This document shows, in pieces, positions 47,129 to 57,139 of a stretch of 64,000 nucleotides of DNA. Position numbers and translations under genes: made by a program. The DNA is from Gammaproteobacteria bacterium. Lineage in GTDB: Bacteria > Pseudomonadota > Gammaproteobacteria > Acidiferrobacterales > Sulfurifustaceae. Location: NCBI GenBank assembly GCA_016199745.1, contig JACQFZ010000022.1, forward strand, positions 62,001 through 126,000, in the 5' to 3' direction. The stretch's first letter is position 1, and each line of letters starts with the position of its first letter. The notes below the pieces were generated by a model. It did no database searches. It was not told where the DNA came from and saw nothing but the letters and a program-made list of their open reading frames with translations.

Positions 47129-48922
47129 ATGTCCAACCCGATCGAAGTCAAAATCCCCGACATCGGCGACTTCAAAGACGTGCCGGTGATCGAGGTCCTG
47201 GTCAAACCCGGCGATAGCGTCAACGCTGAAGATGCGCTGATCACACTCGAGTCCGACAAGGCGACGATCGACGTGCCGTCGCCGGCGGCGGGCACGGTGC
47301 AGCAGATCAAGGTCAAAGTTGGCGACAAGGTGTCGCAAGGCAGCTTGGTGTTGGTGCTAGAAGGTGCCGATGCCACCGCTGAAAAGTCCGCGGCCCCCAC
47401 GCCAACCCCGGCGCGCGCAGCGGCGCAGGAAACAGCAGAGGGCACGACGGTTCCAATGACTCCAGCCGCCAAGCACACCGGCAAGTTCGATATGGAATGC
47501 GAAGTGCTCGTGCTCGGTTCCGGCCCGGGTGGTTATGCAGCGGCGTTCCGTGCCGCTGATCTCGGTATGAAGACAGTATTAGTCGAGCGCTACGGCGTGC
47601 TCGGCGGTGTCTGTCTGAACGTCGGCTGCATTCCGTCGAAGGCGTTGCTACATGTCGCCGCCGTCGCCGAGGAAGCGCAACGCTTGGGCGATCACGGCGT
47701 CAGCTTCGGCAAGCCGACGTTCGATCTCGACAAGCTCCGCGGCTGGAAATCCAAAGTTGTCGGTAAGCTCACCAGCGGTATCTCGGCGATGGCGAAGGGG
47801 CGCAAAGTGGACGTCGTGCGCGGCGTCGGTTGGTTTCTCGATCCGCAGCACCTAGAAGTTGCACTCACGTCCGGTAACGGGGCGCAGCCGACCGGTGAGA
47901 AAAAGATTATTCGTTTCGCCAAAGCGATCGTTGCCGCCGGTTCGCAGCCGGTGAAGCTGAAATTCCTGCCCGACGATCCGCGCATCGTCGATTCCACCGG
48001 CGCGCTCGAGTTGCCGCGGCTGCCGGCGAAGTTGCTCGTTATCGGCGGCGGCATTATCGGCATGGAGATGGCCACGGTTTACTCAGCGCTCGGTACGCGC
48101 GTTGACGTCGTCGAGATGCTAGACAGTCTAATGGCCGGTGCCGATCGCGACTTGGTTAAGGTTTGGAACAAGATGAACGCGAAGCGCTTCGATCGCGTCA
48201 TGCTCAAAACCAAGACAGTCAAAGTCGAGGCGCACGAGCAGGGCATTAAGGTTTGGTTCGAAGGCGAGCAAGCGCCGGCCGAGCCGCAACTTTATGATTT
48301 GGTGTTGGTGTCCGCCGGGCGTGCGCCCAATGGCAAGCGCGTTGGTGCCAAGAATGCCGGTGTCGCCGTCGACGATCGTGGTTTCATCACCGTCGATAAA
48401 CAGATGCGCACCAATGTTCCGCACATTTTCGCCATCGGCGATATCGCCGGCCAACCGATGCTGGCGCACAAGGCGACGCACGAAGGCCATGTCGCCGCCG
48501 AAGTCGCCGCCGGCCACAAATCGTTCTGCGATGCGCGCGTCATTCCGGCGGTGGCTTACACCGATCCGGAGATCGCTTGGGTCGGCGTGACTGAGGATGA
48601 AGCGCAGAAAAGCGGACGCAAAATCGGTAAGGCGGTGTTTCCGTGGGCCGCCTCCGGCCGCGCGATCGCAAATGGTCGCGACGAGGGTTTCACTAAGCTG
48701 CTGTTCGACGAAGAGACCCATTGGATCGTCGGCGCCGGCATCGTCGGTACGCACGCCGGCGATTTGATCGGCGAGCTGGCGTTGGCGGTCGAAATGGGTT
48801 GCGATCCGGTGGATATTGCCAAGACGATTCACCCGCATCCAACGTTATGCGAGTCAGTCGGTCTTGCGGCCGAGGTATTTGCGGGAACTTGTACCGATTT
48901 ATTGCCGCCGCGCAGAAAGTAG
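47129..48922 (+). CDS. lpdA: Dihydrolipoyl dehydrogenase (E3) with N-terminal lipoyl domain
   Basis: Reoxidises dihydrolipoamide with NAD+. The 597 residues include an extra N-terminal lipoyl domain (1-76, Lys44 in [10 protein letters not shown]), an Ala/Pro linker, then FAD-binding [20 protein letters not shown], the redox disulfide Cys162/Cys167 in [22 protein letters not shown]-binding [20 protein letters not shown], and the C-terminal His-Glu pair in [16 protein letters not shown]. This lipoyl-E3 fusion is known from Neisseria, Ralstonia and other betaproteobacteria. The lipoyl domain is nearly identical in sequence to that of aceF, evidence of duplication or gene conversion. Confidence 0.96.
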   Translation: MSNPIEVKIPDIGDFKDVPVIEVLVKPGDSVNAEDALITLESDKATIDVPSPAAGTVQQIKVKVGDKVSQGSLVLVLEGADATAEKSAAPTPTPARAAAQETAEGTTVPMTPAAKHTGKFDMECEVLVLGSGPGGYAAAFRAADLGMKTVLVERYGVLGGVCLNVGCIPSKALLHVAAVAEEAQRLGDHGVSFGKPTFDLDKLRGWKSKVVGKLTSGISAMAKGRKVDVVRGVGWFLDPQHLEVALTSGNGAQPTGEKKIIRFAKAIVAAGSQPVKLKFLPDDPRIVDSTGALELPRLPAKLLVIGGGIIGMEMATVYSALGTRVDVVEMLDSLMAGADRDLVKVWNKMNAKRFDRVMLKTKTVKVEAHEQGIKVWFEGEQAPAEPQLYDLVLVSAGRAPNGKRVGAKNAGVAVDDRGFITVDKQMRTNVPHIFAIGDIAGQPMLAHKATHEGHVAAEVAAGHKSFCDARVIPAVAYTDPEIAWVGVTEDEAQKSGRKIGKAVFPWAASGRAIANGRDEGFTKLLFDEETHWIVGAGIVGTHAGDLIGELALAVEMGCDPVDIAKTIHPHPTLCESVGLAAEVFAGTCTDLLPPRRK

Positions 48923-49352
48923 CGGCGATATTCGGCGTTATAGCCGGGTGGATGGCAGCGATAGACGGTCGGTCCAGTTATTCAAAGGCGACCTGGACAG
49001 ATCTATCCTCCACCAAAATCCGGGATCGACATTGACCAAGGCGATTTTTGTGCCACGTTTATTGTGGGTATGCGACGGCCAGTATCTGGCAATACATCAC
49101 TTTCATAAGCCCAATCTTGTACCTTTATTGACTAAATTTGTTGCGTCGTATCTAAATTCTGTAGTCTACTTTTGTCGATTTTGCTGCGGACGCTCCGCAG
49201 CAAATAGGTGTATTTTTGAGCGGTATTCATACCAAGGACGGCCTAAACGTAGTGGCCCATAAGACGGCAACGATGGGATGCTCGCATCACCTAGGCGACC
49301 GATAGTCATGAATGTACCGGGTTCGTATCGGTAACCAGCAGCGGAGCGATTA
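48923..49352. other. Gene-free stretch with one strong hairpin
   Basis: A 430-bp region, AT-richer in its centre, with no convincing gene. It contains TTTGCTGCGGA-CGC-TCCGCAGCAAA (49180-49204), an 11-bp stem followed after 9 bases by TTTTT. It may end the pdh transcript or lead into the GGDEF/EAL gene promoter. Confidence 0.6.
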
Positions 49353-52133
49353 GTGATACGTCTCAAGCTGCGTTCGTCCATCGTCCTCGCCGTTATCGGC
49401 GGACTGTTGATTCCCGCTGTCGTCGGCATCTGGCTGACATTAAGTCAGCAGGAAGCGGCACTCATTCGCCAGTTATCGTCCGACCACGAGCGCTTGGCCG
49501 AGAGCCTGGCGCTCGGCATGCGCGAGCCGTTGTGGAATTTCGATGCCGATACGGGTAATTCGTTGATCGAATCGGCGTTGGAGGACGAGCGTGTGATCGG
49601 CGTCGTCGTGCGCGACGAGAAAGAAAACGTATTCCTGCTGCAACAGCATCCCGAGCGGCGGCTGGGACACCAGCTCAAAATCGATCGCGATATCTTTCGC
49701 GATAATAAAGTGGTCGGGCACGTGTCGGTCGAGATCGACACCGGCCAACTCGATGCCGCGATCGTCAGCAACCGGCAAATATTTTTGGCGACCGTGCTCG
49801 GCCAATTATTGCTGAGCTTGTTTCTAATCCTAGTCGTGTTCCAGGTACGCTTGCTCGCGCCGATCCGGCGGTTGATGCAGGAGTCCGGACGCTTGGCGCG
49901 ACGTGAGCTGATGGAGCCGTTTGTTTGGTACCGTAACGACGAGCTCGGCATGCTCGGCGACAGTCTCGAGCGTACGCGCCAGTCGTTACAGACATTGTTC
50001 AATGAGCTCGAAACGAATAACCGTGCCCTCGAATCGCTAACCGCGGAACAACAAAGCATTTTCGAAAACGCCGGCGTCGGTATCGCTTTCCTCAAGCAGC
50101 GCCGGATCGTTCGTTGCAATCAAACCTTCGCCGCCATGTTCGGTTACCGAACCGAGCAGCTCGTCGGCGCGTCGACGCAAATGTTGTATCAGTCGGAAGT
50201 ACAGTACGAGGTGATCGGTGCTGAAGTTTATGCCGCTGTCGAGCGCGGCGGCTCGCACGTGGTGGACGAGGAGTTGCGCCGGCGCGATCGCACTTTTTTT
50301 TGGACCACCAGTACGTTAACCGCGGTCGATTGCGCCGATATGTCGAAGGGTGTGATTTGGGCGGTGCAAGACGTCGATCAGCGTAAGCGCGCCGAATCGG
50401 CGCTGCGCGAGCGTGAGGCGCGCATCCACCGCTTAATCGAATCCAACATCATCGGCGTATTTTTCTTCGATCTCGGCGGACTGATCTCGGACGCCAATGA
50501 TGCGTTTCTGCAGTTGCTGCGCTACAGCCGCGACGATCTGTTGGCGCAGAAGATCCATTGGTCGGCGTTGACGCCGCCGGAGTATCGCGCGGCCGACGAG
50601 TTCGGCATCCAGGAGACGTTGCGCACCGGCAGCTGTACGCCGTACGAAAAGGAATATATCTGTGAGGACGGTACGCGCGTGCCGGTGTTGATGGGTATGG
50701 CGCTGCTCGAAGGGTCGAGAAAACAGGCGGTAGCGTTTGTGCTCGATCTCACCGAGCGCAAGCACGCCGAGGAGCGTATTCGTTATCTGGCGCAGCACGA
50801 TGCGCTGACCGGTTTGCCCAATCGCTTATTGTTCCGCGATCGCGTCAGTCAGGCGATCGTGCAGGCGCGACGCGCGGGGCGCGCGGTCGCGGTGATGTTC
50901 GTCGATCTCGATCGTTTCAAAGACATCAACGATTCGCTCGGTCACCCGGTCGGCGACCGGTTATTGCGCATTACCGCGCGGCGTTTACAACGTTGTTTGC
51001 GCCAGGGCGACAGCGTCGCCCGCCTCGGCGGCGATGAGTTCGTCATCAGCTTGCCCGACCTCGTCAATGACGACGACGTGGTGTTGATTGCCGGCAAGAT
51101 TTTGGAATCTTTGCGCCGACCGTTCCTGGTCGACAAGCAAGAGCTACACGTGACCGGCAGTATCGGTATCAGTCTTTATCCGAACGACGGCGAGGACGTG
51201 GAGGCGTTGATGCGCGCCGCCGATACCGCCATGTACCACGCCAAGGAACACGGCCGAAATAATTACCAATTCTTCACGCCGCGCCTGAACGAAGCGGCGC
51301 AGCGCCGGCTCATCATCGCCAACCGGTTGTATCACGCGCTCGACCGCCATGAACTTTTTCTGCACTTTCAGCCGCAGGTGGATCTGCGCAGCGGCCGCAT
51401 TTTCGCCGCCGAAGCGTTGCTGCGCTGGCGTCAACCCGATGACGAGGTCATTAGCACTAGCGAGTTCGTCAAGATCGCCGAAGAGAGCGGCTTGATCCTG
51501 GCGATAGGGGCGTGGGTGTTGCGCGAGGCGTGTCTGCAGCTCAAGCGTTGGCACGATGCCGGCTTCCCGGATCTTTGTATTTCGGTCAATCTGTCGCCGC
51601 ACCAGTTCCGCCATGCCGATCTGTCGGATCTGACGGCGCGTATCCTCGACGAGACTGGTGTGCCGCCGTCGTCGTTGAATCTGGAGATTACCGAGGGCGT
51701 ATTGATGATGCAGAGCCCGGAGAACATTGCGACGTTGCAACAACTCGCGGCGATGGGTGTGCGGCTGTCGGTCGACGACTTCGGTACGGGTTATTCGAGC
51801 TTGAGCTATCTGCAGCGTTTCCCGATTCATGCGCTCAAGATCGACCAGTCGTTCGTCGATGGCATCGGTCAGGACAGTAACGACACCGCCATCGTCACTA
51901 CCGTAATTGCCATGGCCGATAGTTTACGGTTGAACGTGGTCGCCGAGGGCGTACAGACGGTGGAGCAGGCGGTGTTCCTGCGGTCGCACGGTTGCTCGGC
52001 GGCGCAGGGCTTTTACTTTTCGCAGGCGGTTTCGGCCGACGACTTTAGCGAATTGTTACGGCTTACCGATACCTCGGACCTTTGGACGCTTATCCGTGGG
52101 CCCGCCGGGCGTCCGTTGGTTGCCGGTCAGTGA
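49353..52133 (+). CDS. Membrane PAS-PAS-GGDEF-EAL c-di-GMP enzyme
   Basis: A 926-residue inner-membrane signalling protein. A helix at about 8-30, a periplasmic sensor-like region (about 31-140) and a second helix at about 145-165 lead to a HAMP-like segment. Two PAS domains follow (about 230-345 and 355-460), then GGDEF (about 465-625) with LARLGGDEFVISLPD and EAL (about 650-905) with EALLRWRQP, SVDDFGTGYSSLSYL and LKIDQSFVDGIG. Both catalytic motifs are intact, so it could make or break c-di-GMP; full EAL motifs favour phosphodiesterase activity. It follows the pdh operon after 430 bp and converges on the next gene with a 7-bp overlap. Confidence 0.92.
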   Translation: MIRLKLRSSIVLAVIGGLLIPAVVGIWLTLSQQEAALIRQLSSDHERLAESLALGMREPLWNFDADTGNSLIESALEDERVIGVVVRDEKENVFLLQQHPERRLGHQLKIDRDIFRDNKVVGHVSVEIDTGQLDAAIVSNRQIFLATVLGQLLLSLFLILVVFQVRLLAPIRRLMQESGRLARRELMEPFVWYRNDELGMLGDSLERTRQSLQTLFNELETNNRALESLTAEQQSIFENAGVGIAFLKQRRIVRCNQTFAAMFGYRTEQLVGASTQMLYQSEVQYEVIGAEVYAAVERGGSHVVDEELRRRDRTFFWTTSTLTAVDCADMSKGVIWAVQDVDQRKRAESALREREARIHRLIESNIIGVFFFDLGGLISDANDAFLQLLRYSRDDLLAQKIHWSALTPPEYRAADEFGIQETLRTGSCTPYEKEYICEDGTRVPVLMGMALLEGSRKQAVAFVLDLTERKHAEERIRYLAQHDALTGLPNRLLFRDRVSQAIVQARRAGRAVAVMFVDLDRFKDINDSLGHPVGDRLLRITARRLQRCLRQGDSVARLGGDEFVISLPDLVNDDDVVLIAGKILESLRRPFLVDKQELHVTGSIGISLYPNDGEDVEALMRAADTAMYHAKEHGRNNYQFFTPRLNEAAQRRLIIANRLYHALDRHELFLHFQPQVDLRSGRIFAAEALLRWRQPDDEVISTSEFVKIAEESGLILAIGAWVLREACLQLKRWHDAGFPDLCISVNLSPHQFRHADLSDLTARILDETGVPPSSLNLEITEGVLMMQSPENIATLQQLAAMGVRLSVDDFGTGYSSLSYLQRFPIHALKIDQSFVDGIGQDSNDTAIVTTVIAMADSLRLNVVAEGVQTVEQAVFLRSHGCSAAQGFYFSQAVSADDFSELLRLTDTSDLWTLIRGPAGRPLVAGQ

Positions 52134-52879
52134 ATCTCGGCAACGGCACTGTAGAACACTTTATTCGCGTTGATGCGCGTCAGTCCTTGGTGAAATAGCT
52201 GGCGCAGCCGTTCGCCGTCGGCGTTGCGCTGGAAGTAGACGAACAGCGGCTTGTCTTCCAACAGCGGCCCGTCGAACAACAGCTCCTCGCGGTGCGTCGT
52301 CAGTGTCGGTTGGGTGCGGAGCAAATAATCGAACACATTGCGATCGATTACTGCCAGATCGATGCGGCCGACGATTAGCTTTTTCAAATTGCTTTCGTCC
52401 GATGGCGCGATATCGGTTTGCAGCAATCCTTCGCTGACGCGCCGATCGAACTCGGCGGTGTTGATATAGCCCGAGACCACACCTAACCGAAACGAACCGA
52501 GCTCATCGAGGTTACGCCAGGTGATCGATCGATCCGCACGTCGCGCCATGCCGAGCGGGCTGGAACCGATGGGTTCGGAGATCAACGACACTTTAGAGCG
52601 TTCATCACCGCGGTAGGCCGGAAAGTAACCGGCATAACCCTTGCCGTAGCTGCCGGTCTTGAGCGCGCGGGTCCACGGCATGAATTCGATGCTAACGTCG
52701 ACACCGACCTCTTTGAACGCCGCTCGTACGACCGCCGCGGATCCTCCCTCATGCGGCAGCGTTTTCCCCACATACGGCGGCCATTCCAGCGTTACTAACC
52801 GCACGGTTTGTGCCGCTGCTGTCGTCGTTAGCCAAAGCAACAACGTGCCGCATAAAACAATCCACCCTCTTGTGTGCAT
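52127..52879 (-). CDS. Secreted solute-binding protein (SBP family 3-like)
   Basis: A 250-residue periplasmic protein of the amino-acid-binding-like fold. I chose the ATG at 52879 (AGGAGC 7 bp upstream), which begins MHTRGWIVLCGTLLLWLTTT ending AAA-QTVR, a signal peptide. Mature part: VRLVTLEWPPYVGKTLPHEG, FMPWTRALKTGSYGKGYAGY, LDELGSFRLGVVSGYIN and DLAVIDRNVFDYLL. No transporter genes are adjacent, so it may act as a sensor component or orphan binding protein. The ligand is unknown. Confidence 0.82.
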   Translation of the reverse strand: MHTRGWIVLCGTLLLWLTTTAAAQTVRLVTLEWPPYVGKTLPHEGGSAAVVRAAFKEVGVDVSIEFMPWTRALKTGSYGKGYAGYFPAYRGDERSKVSLISEPIGSSPLGMARRADRSITWRNLDELGSFRLGVVSGYINTAEFDRRVSEGLLQTDIAPSDESNLKKLIVGRIDLAVIDRNVFDYLLRTQPTLTTHREELLFDGPLLEDKPLFVYFQRNADGERLRQLFHQGLTRINANKVFYSAVAEIH

Positions 52880-53195
52880 GCAAGCGCTCCTGCTCGACAG
52901 ACCGAATGTCCGTGTCGTTTCGGCAAAATTATGCTGTCGATAGGGCAATTGCAAGATACTTCGCTGCCATACGGTTTTCGACGGTGTTGTGATTTGGCGG
53001 TGTGAGCACCCTGATAGGGCGTCGCGCGTTTTGACCATGCCGGGGCAGTCGGGCGGCCCGGCATTTTTGCCAATCGACCGGGTACCTAGATCGTCGGGAC
53101 CACGTATACGGTACGTCGCCGAGGCGCGTCCGACCGTATAAAATGCGCGACTTCGGAGCCGCGGCTCTTTCCTTGCATAACCTCACAGACGACAC

Positions 53196-54419
53196 ATGGC
53201 ACAGAAGATAAAGAAAGTAGTATTGGCCTATTCCGGTGGCCTCGATACGTCGGTCATTCTCAAATGGCTGCAAGAGAAGTACGACTGCGAAATCGTCACC
53301 TTCACCGCCGACATCGGCCAGGGCGAAGAGCTCGAGCCGGCGCGCGCCAAGGCGCAGAAGATGGGCGTGAAGCAGATTTTCATCGACGATCTCAAAGAAG
53401 AATTTGTGCGCGACTTCGTATTCCCGATGTTCCGCGCCAACACGATTTATGAAGGCGAGTATTTGCTCGGCACCTCGATCGCGCGGCCGCTGATCGCCAA
53501 GCGCCAGATCGAAATCGCCAAGAAGGTCGGCGCCGACGCCGTCGCTCATGGCGCCACCGGCAAGGGCAACGACCAAGTGCGTTTCGAGCTCGGTTATTAC
53601 GCGCTGAAGCCCGACATCAAAGTGATCGCGCCGTGGCGTGAATGGGACCTGAGCTCGCGCGAGAAGTTGATCGGCTACGCCGAAAAGCATCGCATCCCGG
53701 TCGACTTTAAAAAGAAGGGTAAAAAGTCGCCGTACTCGATGGACGCAAACTTGCTGCACATTTCCTATGAAGGCGGCGAGCTGGAAGATCCGTGGCTCGA
53801 GCCCGAAGCCGACATGTGGCGTTGGAGCGTGTCGCCGGAAAAGGCGCCGAACAAAGCGACCGTGATCGAGCTGACTTATAAGAAGGGCGACATCGTTGCC
53901 ATCGACGGCAAAGCGTTGTCGCCGGCGACGGTATTAGCGACGCTGAACAAGATCGGCGGTGCCAACGGCATCGGCCGCGCCGACATCGTCGAGAATCGTT
54001 ACGTCGGTATGAAGTCGCGTGGCGCCTACGAGACGCCGGGCGGCACGATTATGTTGAAGGCACACCGGGCGATCGAGTCGATCACGCTCGATCGCGAAGT
54101 GGCGCATCTCAAAGACGATTTGATGGCGCGCTATGCCAGCTTGATCTATAACGGCTACTGGTTCAGCCCCGAGCGGCAGATGTTGCAAGAGATGATCGAT
54201 GCATCGCAGGCGACGGTAAACGGCGTTGTCCGTTTGAAGCTGTACAAAGGCAACGTCATGGTCATCGGCCGCAAATCCGACAGCGACAGCTTGTTCGATT
54301 CGACCATCGCCACCTTCGAGGACGACCGCGGTGCCTACAATCAGAAAGATGCCGAGGGATTCATTCGCCTGAACGCGTTGCGCATGCGCATTGCGGCGCG
54401 GCGGCGGAAGAAGAAGTAG
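53196..54419 (+). CDS. argG: Argininosuccinate synthase
   Basis: Ligates citrulline and aspartate with ATP in arginine synthesis. The 407 residues start [20 protein letters not shown] (the P-loop-like SGGxDS motif of PPi synthetases, 8-27) and contain [56 protein letters not shown] and a C-terminal tetramerisation tail rich in Arg/Lys. It is monocistronic and far from argDF. Confidence 0.97.
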   Translation: MAQKIKKVVLAYSGGLDTSVILKWLQEKYDCEIVTFTADIGQGEELEPARAKAQKMGVKQIFIDDLKEEFVRDFVFPMFRANTIYEGEYLLGTSIARPLIAKRQIEIAKKVGADAVAHGATGKGNDQVRFELGYYALKPDIKVIAPWREWDLSSREKLIGYAEKHRIPVDFKKKGKKSPYSMDANLLHISYEGGELEDPWLEPEADMWRWSVSPEKAPNKATVIELTYKKGDIVAIDGKALSPATVLATLNKIGGANGIGRADIVENRYVGMKSRGAYETPGGTIMLKAHRAIESITLDREVAHLKDDLMARYASLIYNGYWFSPERQMLQEMIDASQATVNGVVRLKLYKGNVMVIGRKSDSDSLFDSTIATFEDDRGAYNQKDAEGFIRLNALRMRIAARRRKKK

Positions 54420-54475
54420 AGGTTTGTTGCATCGTAACCCTAGAGCTTCGTTCCTTCTCTATCCGCGAGCTATTC

Positions 54476-54596
54476 CCCTCTCCCTTGTTGTATTCCCACC
54501 TGGGTGTAGGAAAATCACCTGCACCCGTTCGGCGGCGCGAACACACGTTAAGTGTGTTCGCGAAAACTCCGCCTCACCTCCCGCAAAGGGAGAGGG
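54476..54596. repeat. Composite inverted-repeat region after argG
   Basis: CCCTCTCCCTT (54476-54486) pairs with AAGGGAGAGGG (54586-54596). Inside is an 11-bp perfect stem CGCGAACACAC-GTTAA-GTGTGTTCGCG (54536-54562). The outer arms share the REP-like core of this genome. It likely marks the argG transcript end. Confidence 0.65.
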
Positions 54597-54673
54597 AGAC
54601 GCTCGAATAAGCTGGCGGGATGCTGTAACAAATGAGTGACTCAGGACGCTAGAGGCGGATCAAATCGCAAACG

Positions 54674-55591
54674 ATGGCAAATTCGAATTCTGCAAAGCCC
54701 GCTAAGGTTCACTCGCTTGCTTTGCCCGCGCTATTGCTCGGCGCCACCGCCATCGGCATGGCGCCGATTTTTGTGCGGCTGAGCGAAGTTGGGCCGGTTG
54801 CTACCGCGTTTTACCGGTTGTTACTGGCGTTGCCGTTGCTCGGGTTGTGGTGGGCATGGGAACGGCGCGCCCAGCCGACGCCGCGGCCGAAGTTGGATCG
54901 ACAGACGCGGCGTTGGCTTATTGCCGCCGGCGTGTGTTTTGCCGGCGATCTCGGTGTATGGCATTGGTCGCTCATGTTGACCAGCGTTGCCAACGCTACG
55001 TTGCTCACCAATCTTGCACCGGTATTCGTTGCTGCCATTAGCCTGTGGTTTTTTCGCGAGCGCGTTAGCGGTCGATTGCTGTTGGCGCTGATCGTGGCGT
55101 TGGCGGGAGCAGCGCTGTTGATGGGGCAGAGCTTGGCGTTCGATCGGACGCGGTTGCTCGGCGATGCATTGGGATTGTGCACGGCGGTTTTTTACGCCGG
55201 TTACATCGTATCGGTTGTCCGGCTGCGCAGTAGCGTATCGACCGCCACGGTCATGTTCGTCAGTGGTTTAATAACAGCAGCGGTGTTGTTGCCGTTCGCG
55301 CTCGCCTCCGGCGAGGATATATGGCCGGAGCTGTGGCAGGGTTGGGCGGTGTTGCTTGGGCTCGCCATCGTCTCGCATGTCGGCGGGCAAGGTTTGATTG
55401 CTTGGGCGTTGGCGCACTTGTCGGCCGCATTCGGCTCGGTCAGCCTATTGTGGCAGCCGGTCGCGGCAACTTTGTTCGCCTGGCTGGTGTTGCGCGAATC
55501 GATCGGTGTTCTGCAGGCATTGGGTGGTGTACTGGTGCTGGCCGGTATTTTTTTAGCACGTAGGGCGGAATTACAGAGGAGGATGTCATGA
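54674..55591 (+). CDS. EamA-family drug/metabolite transporter
   Basis: A 305-residue inner-membrane protein with about ten helices in two EamA repeats. Repeat 1 has LLGATAIGMAPIFVRLSEVG and FYRLLLALPLLGLWWAWE; repeat 2 has LWQPVAATLFAWLVLRESIG and LQALGGVLVLAGIFLARRAE. Such transporters export metabolites or amino acids; the substrate is unknown. It overlaps ppnP by 4 bp (ATGA). Confidence 0.88.
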   Translation: MANSNSAKPAKVHSLALPALLLGATAIGMAPIFVRLSEVGPVATAFYRLLLALPLLGLWWAWERRAQPTPRPKLDRQTRRWLIAAGVCFAGDLGVWHWSLMLTSVANATLLTNLAPVFVAAISLWFFRERVSGRLLLALIVALAGAALLMGQSLAFDRTRLLGDALGLCTAVFYAGYIVSVVRLRSSVSTATVMFVSGLITAAVLLPFALASGEDIWPELWQGWAVLLGLAIVSHVGGQGLIAWALAHLSAAFGSVSLLWQPVAATLFAWLVLRESIGVLQALGGVLVLAGIFLARRAELQRRMS

Positions 55592-55896
55592 GTTTTCAAA
55601 ACGTTGAAGTTAAAAAGAAGGCGAACGTTTACCATGGTGGGCACGTGACCAGCCGCACTATTGTCACATCGACCGGCGAGAAGAAGACGCTGGGCATCAT
55701 GTTGCCCGGCAGCTACCGGTTCAACACCGATGCCGCCGAGCGCATGGACGTTACCCAGGGCCACTGCCGTGTCAAGCTCGCCGGCGAGCAGGGCTGGTGC
55801 GATTATCGGGCGGGGCAGCACTTCGATGTCCCGGCGAATTCATATTTCGAGATCGAGGTGATCGAGTTGTTCGACTACATTTGTCACTTCCTGTAG
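55588..55896 (+). CDS. ppnP: Pyrimidine/purine nucleoside phosphorylase
   Basis: A 102-residue cupin (DUF1255/PpnP) that splits purine and pyrimidine nucleosides with phosphate. Recognisable: FQNVEVKKKANVYHGGHVTS, LGIMLPGSYRFNTDAAERMD, CRVKLAGEQGWCDYRAGQHF and NSYFEIEVIELFDYICHF. GAGGAGG Shine-Dalgarno. Translationally coupled to the EamA gene. Confidence 0.93.
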   Translation: MSFQNVEVKKKANVYHGGHVTSRTIVTSTGEKKTLGIMLPGSYRFNTDAAERMDVTQGHCRVKLAGEQGWCDYRAGQHFDVPANSYFEIEVIELFDYICHFL

Positions 55897-55999
55897 CACC
55901 CGTGCTCCATCATCCCTTGGTCATAACTTGGGATTGTGGTCGCCGAGGGTGTCCGTTGAGTTAATCTCTTGGCGTTTTATCCTATTTTGAGCGGTTACG

Positions 56000-56239
56000 A
56001 TGCTTGCTTGGCTTGATCACATTCCGCTATTACCGCTGGCGATCGCTGCCGCTTTACTCGGTTTGGCGCCGTCGATAACGGAGCCACATTTGTGGCAGAA
56101 ACTCGAATGGTTTATGGCGGGGAGGCCGTTGTCGTCGTTGGAGGTTGCCGACGTTGTCATGCATGCGAGCTTGCCGGTGTTGTTGATGTTGAAACTTGTG
56201 CGGCGTTATTTGATGGGTCGGGGGAGTGGGGTGGGTTAG
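56000..56239 (+). CDS. Small conserved membrane protein
   Basis: A 79-residue protein with two hydrophobic helices: LPLAIAAALLGLAPSITEPH and VVMHASLPVLLMLKLVRRYL, with an EPHLWQKLEWFM segment between. The pattern resembles short Proteobacterial membrane proteins often mislabelled RND transporter; no transporter domain is present. Function unknown. Confidence 0.65.
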   Translation: MLAWLDHIPLLPLAIAAALLGLAPSITEPHLWQKLEWFMAGRPLSSLEVADVVMHASLPVLLMLKLVRRYLMGRGSGVG

Positions 56240-56315
56240 TTGAATCGCCCCGGTGGGGCGATGCGGGTCGAGGTAATAAAATATAATCAGCGGGATGCTC
56301 CGCCCCGCCGCCCAG

Positions 56316-56351
56316 GGTGACTTTCTCTTGCTGGTGCAAGAGAAAGTCACC
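56316..56351. repeat. Perfect 16-bp inverted repeat
   Basis: GGTGACTTTCTCTTGC-TGGT-GCAAGAGAAAGTCACC. Similar GCAAGAGAAAGTCACC(AAAGA) sequences are, from general recollection, common dispersed repeats in Gammaproteobacteria. It lies between a small membrane gene and a glycosyltransferase gene. Confidence 0.7.
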
Positions 56352-56419
56352 AAAGAGAAGCCCCCCCGGGGTGGCGCAAAACCTTCCTGTGCTTCTCACT
56401 TTTGGCGGCTAACTTAAGT

Positions 56420-57136
56420 ATGACAACGCCCACACACACCAACCGCGAACCATCGCTAGCTGTCATCGTACCCGTGCTCCATGAGCCCGATATCGGCGCA
56501 CAACTCAACCGCACATGTGCCCAATCCGCCAACGAGATAATCGTTGTTCATGCCGGCGATACCGCAACCACGGAGCAATTGCATAACTGGCAACAAACCA
56601 ATGCCAACACCGCACCGCGTATCCGCATCCTGCAAGCGCCGCGCGGTCGAGCACTGCAAATGAATGCGGGTGCCGCGGCCACGCAGGCCGACGTGCTGCT
56701 GTTTCTGCATGCGGATACGATCCTGCCGGACGCCGCGCTGGCACAGGTAAGAGCGGCGATTGTCGACGGCGCGATTTGGGGGCGGTTCGATGTGCGGTTA
56801 TCGGGTACGCATCTCGGCTTTCGATGGATCGAACGCTGCATGAATAGTCGTTCGGCTTGGACCGGCATCGTCACCGGCGATCAAGCGTTGTTCGTGCGCC
56901 GGGATGCGTTCGTCATGCTCGGCGGGTTTGCGCCCATCGCGCTTATGGAGGACATCGAGCTGTCGGCGCGGCTCAAGGGGATCGATTGGCCTTATCGATT
57001 GCGCTCGCCGGTTGTGACCTCCAGTCGCCGTTGGCAGCAAAACGGTATCCTCCGTACCGTGTTGAAAATGTGGGCACTGCGAGCGTTGTACGCGTGTGGC
57101 GTGTCGCCGGCTCGTTTAGCGCAGTGGTATAAGTAG
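56420..57136 (+). CDS. Glycosyltransferase, TIGR04283-type (arsenosugar-associated)
   Basis: A 238-residue GT-A family 2-like glycosyltransferase. Donor-binding LAVIVPVLHEPDIGAQLNR at the start, then IRILQAPRGRALQMNAGAAA and LLFLHADTILPDAALAQVRA (the DxD region is HAD-T), and GDQALFVRRDAFVMLGGFAP. Ends with a basic tail. TIGR04283 proteins co-occur with TIGR04282 and ArsS in arsenosugar biosynthesis. It starts 3 bp before the TIGR04282-like gene, so the two are an operon. Confidence 0.82.
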   Translation: MTTPTHTNREPSLAVIVPVLHEPDIGAQLNRTCAQSANEIIVVHAGDTATTEQLHNWQQTNANTAPRIRILQAPRGRALQMNAGAAATQADVLLFLHADTILPDAALAQVRAAIVDGAIWGRFDVRLSGTHLGFRWIERCMNSRSAWTGIVTGDQALFVRRDAFVMLGGFAPIALMEDIELSARLKGIDWPYRLRSPVVTSSRRWQQNGILRTVLKMWALRALYACGVSPARLAQWYK

Positions 57137-57139
57137 CGA

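Noticed and set aside
48816-49262. 148-codon plus-strand ORF after lpdA
   Set aside because: Its first part is an alternate frame of lpdA and the rest has no motif, no Shine-Dalgarno and changing composition.
52929-53759. Long minus-strand ORF (276 codons) over argG
   Set aside because: It is antisense to the confidently identified argG and shows no family motif; it arises from the codon bias of argG.
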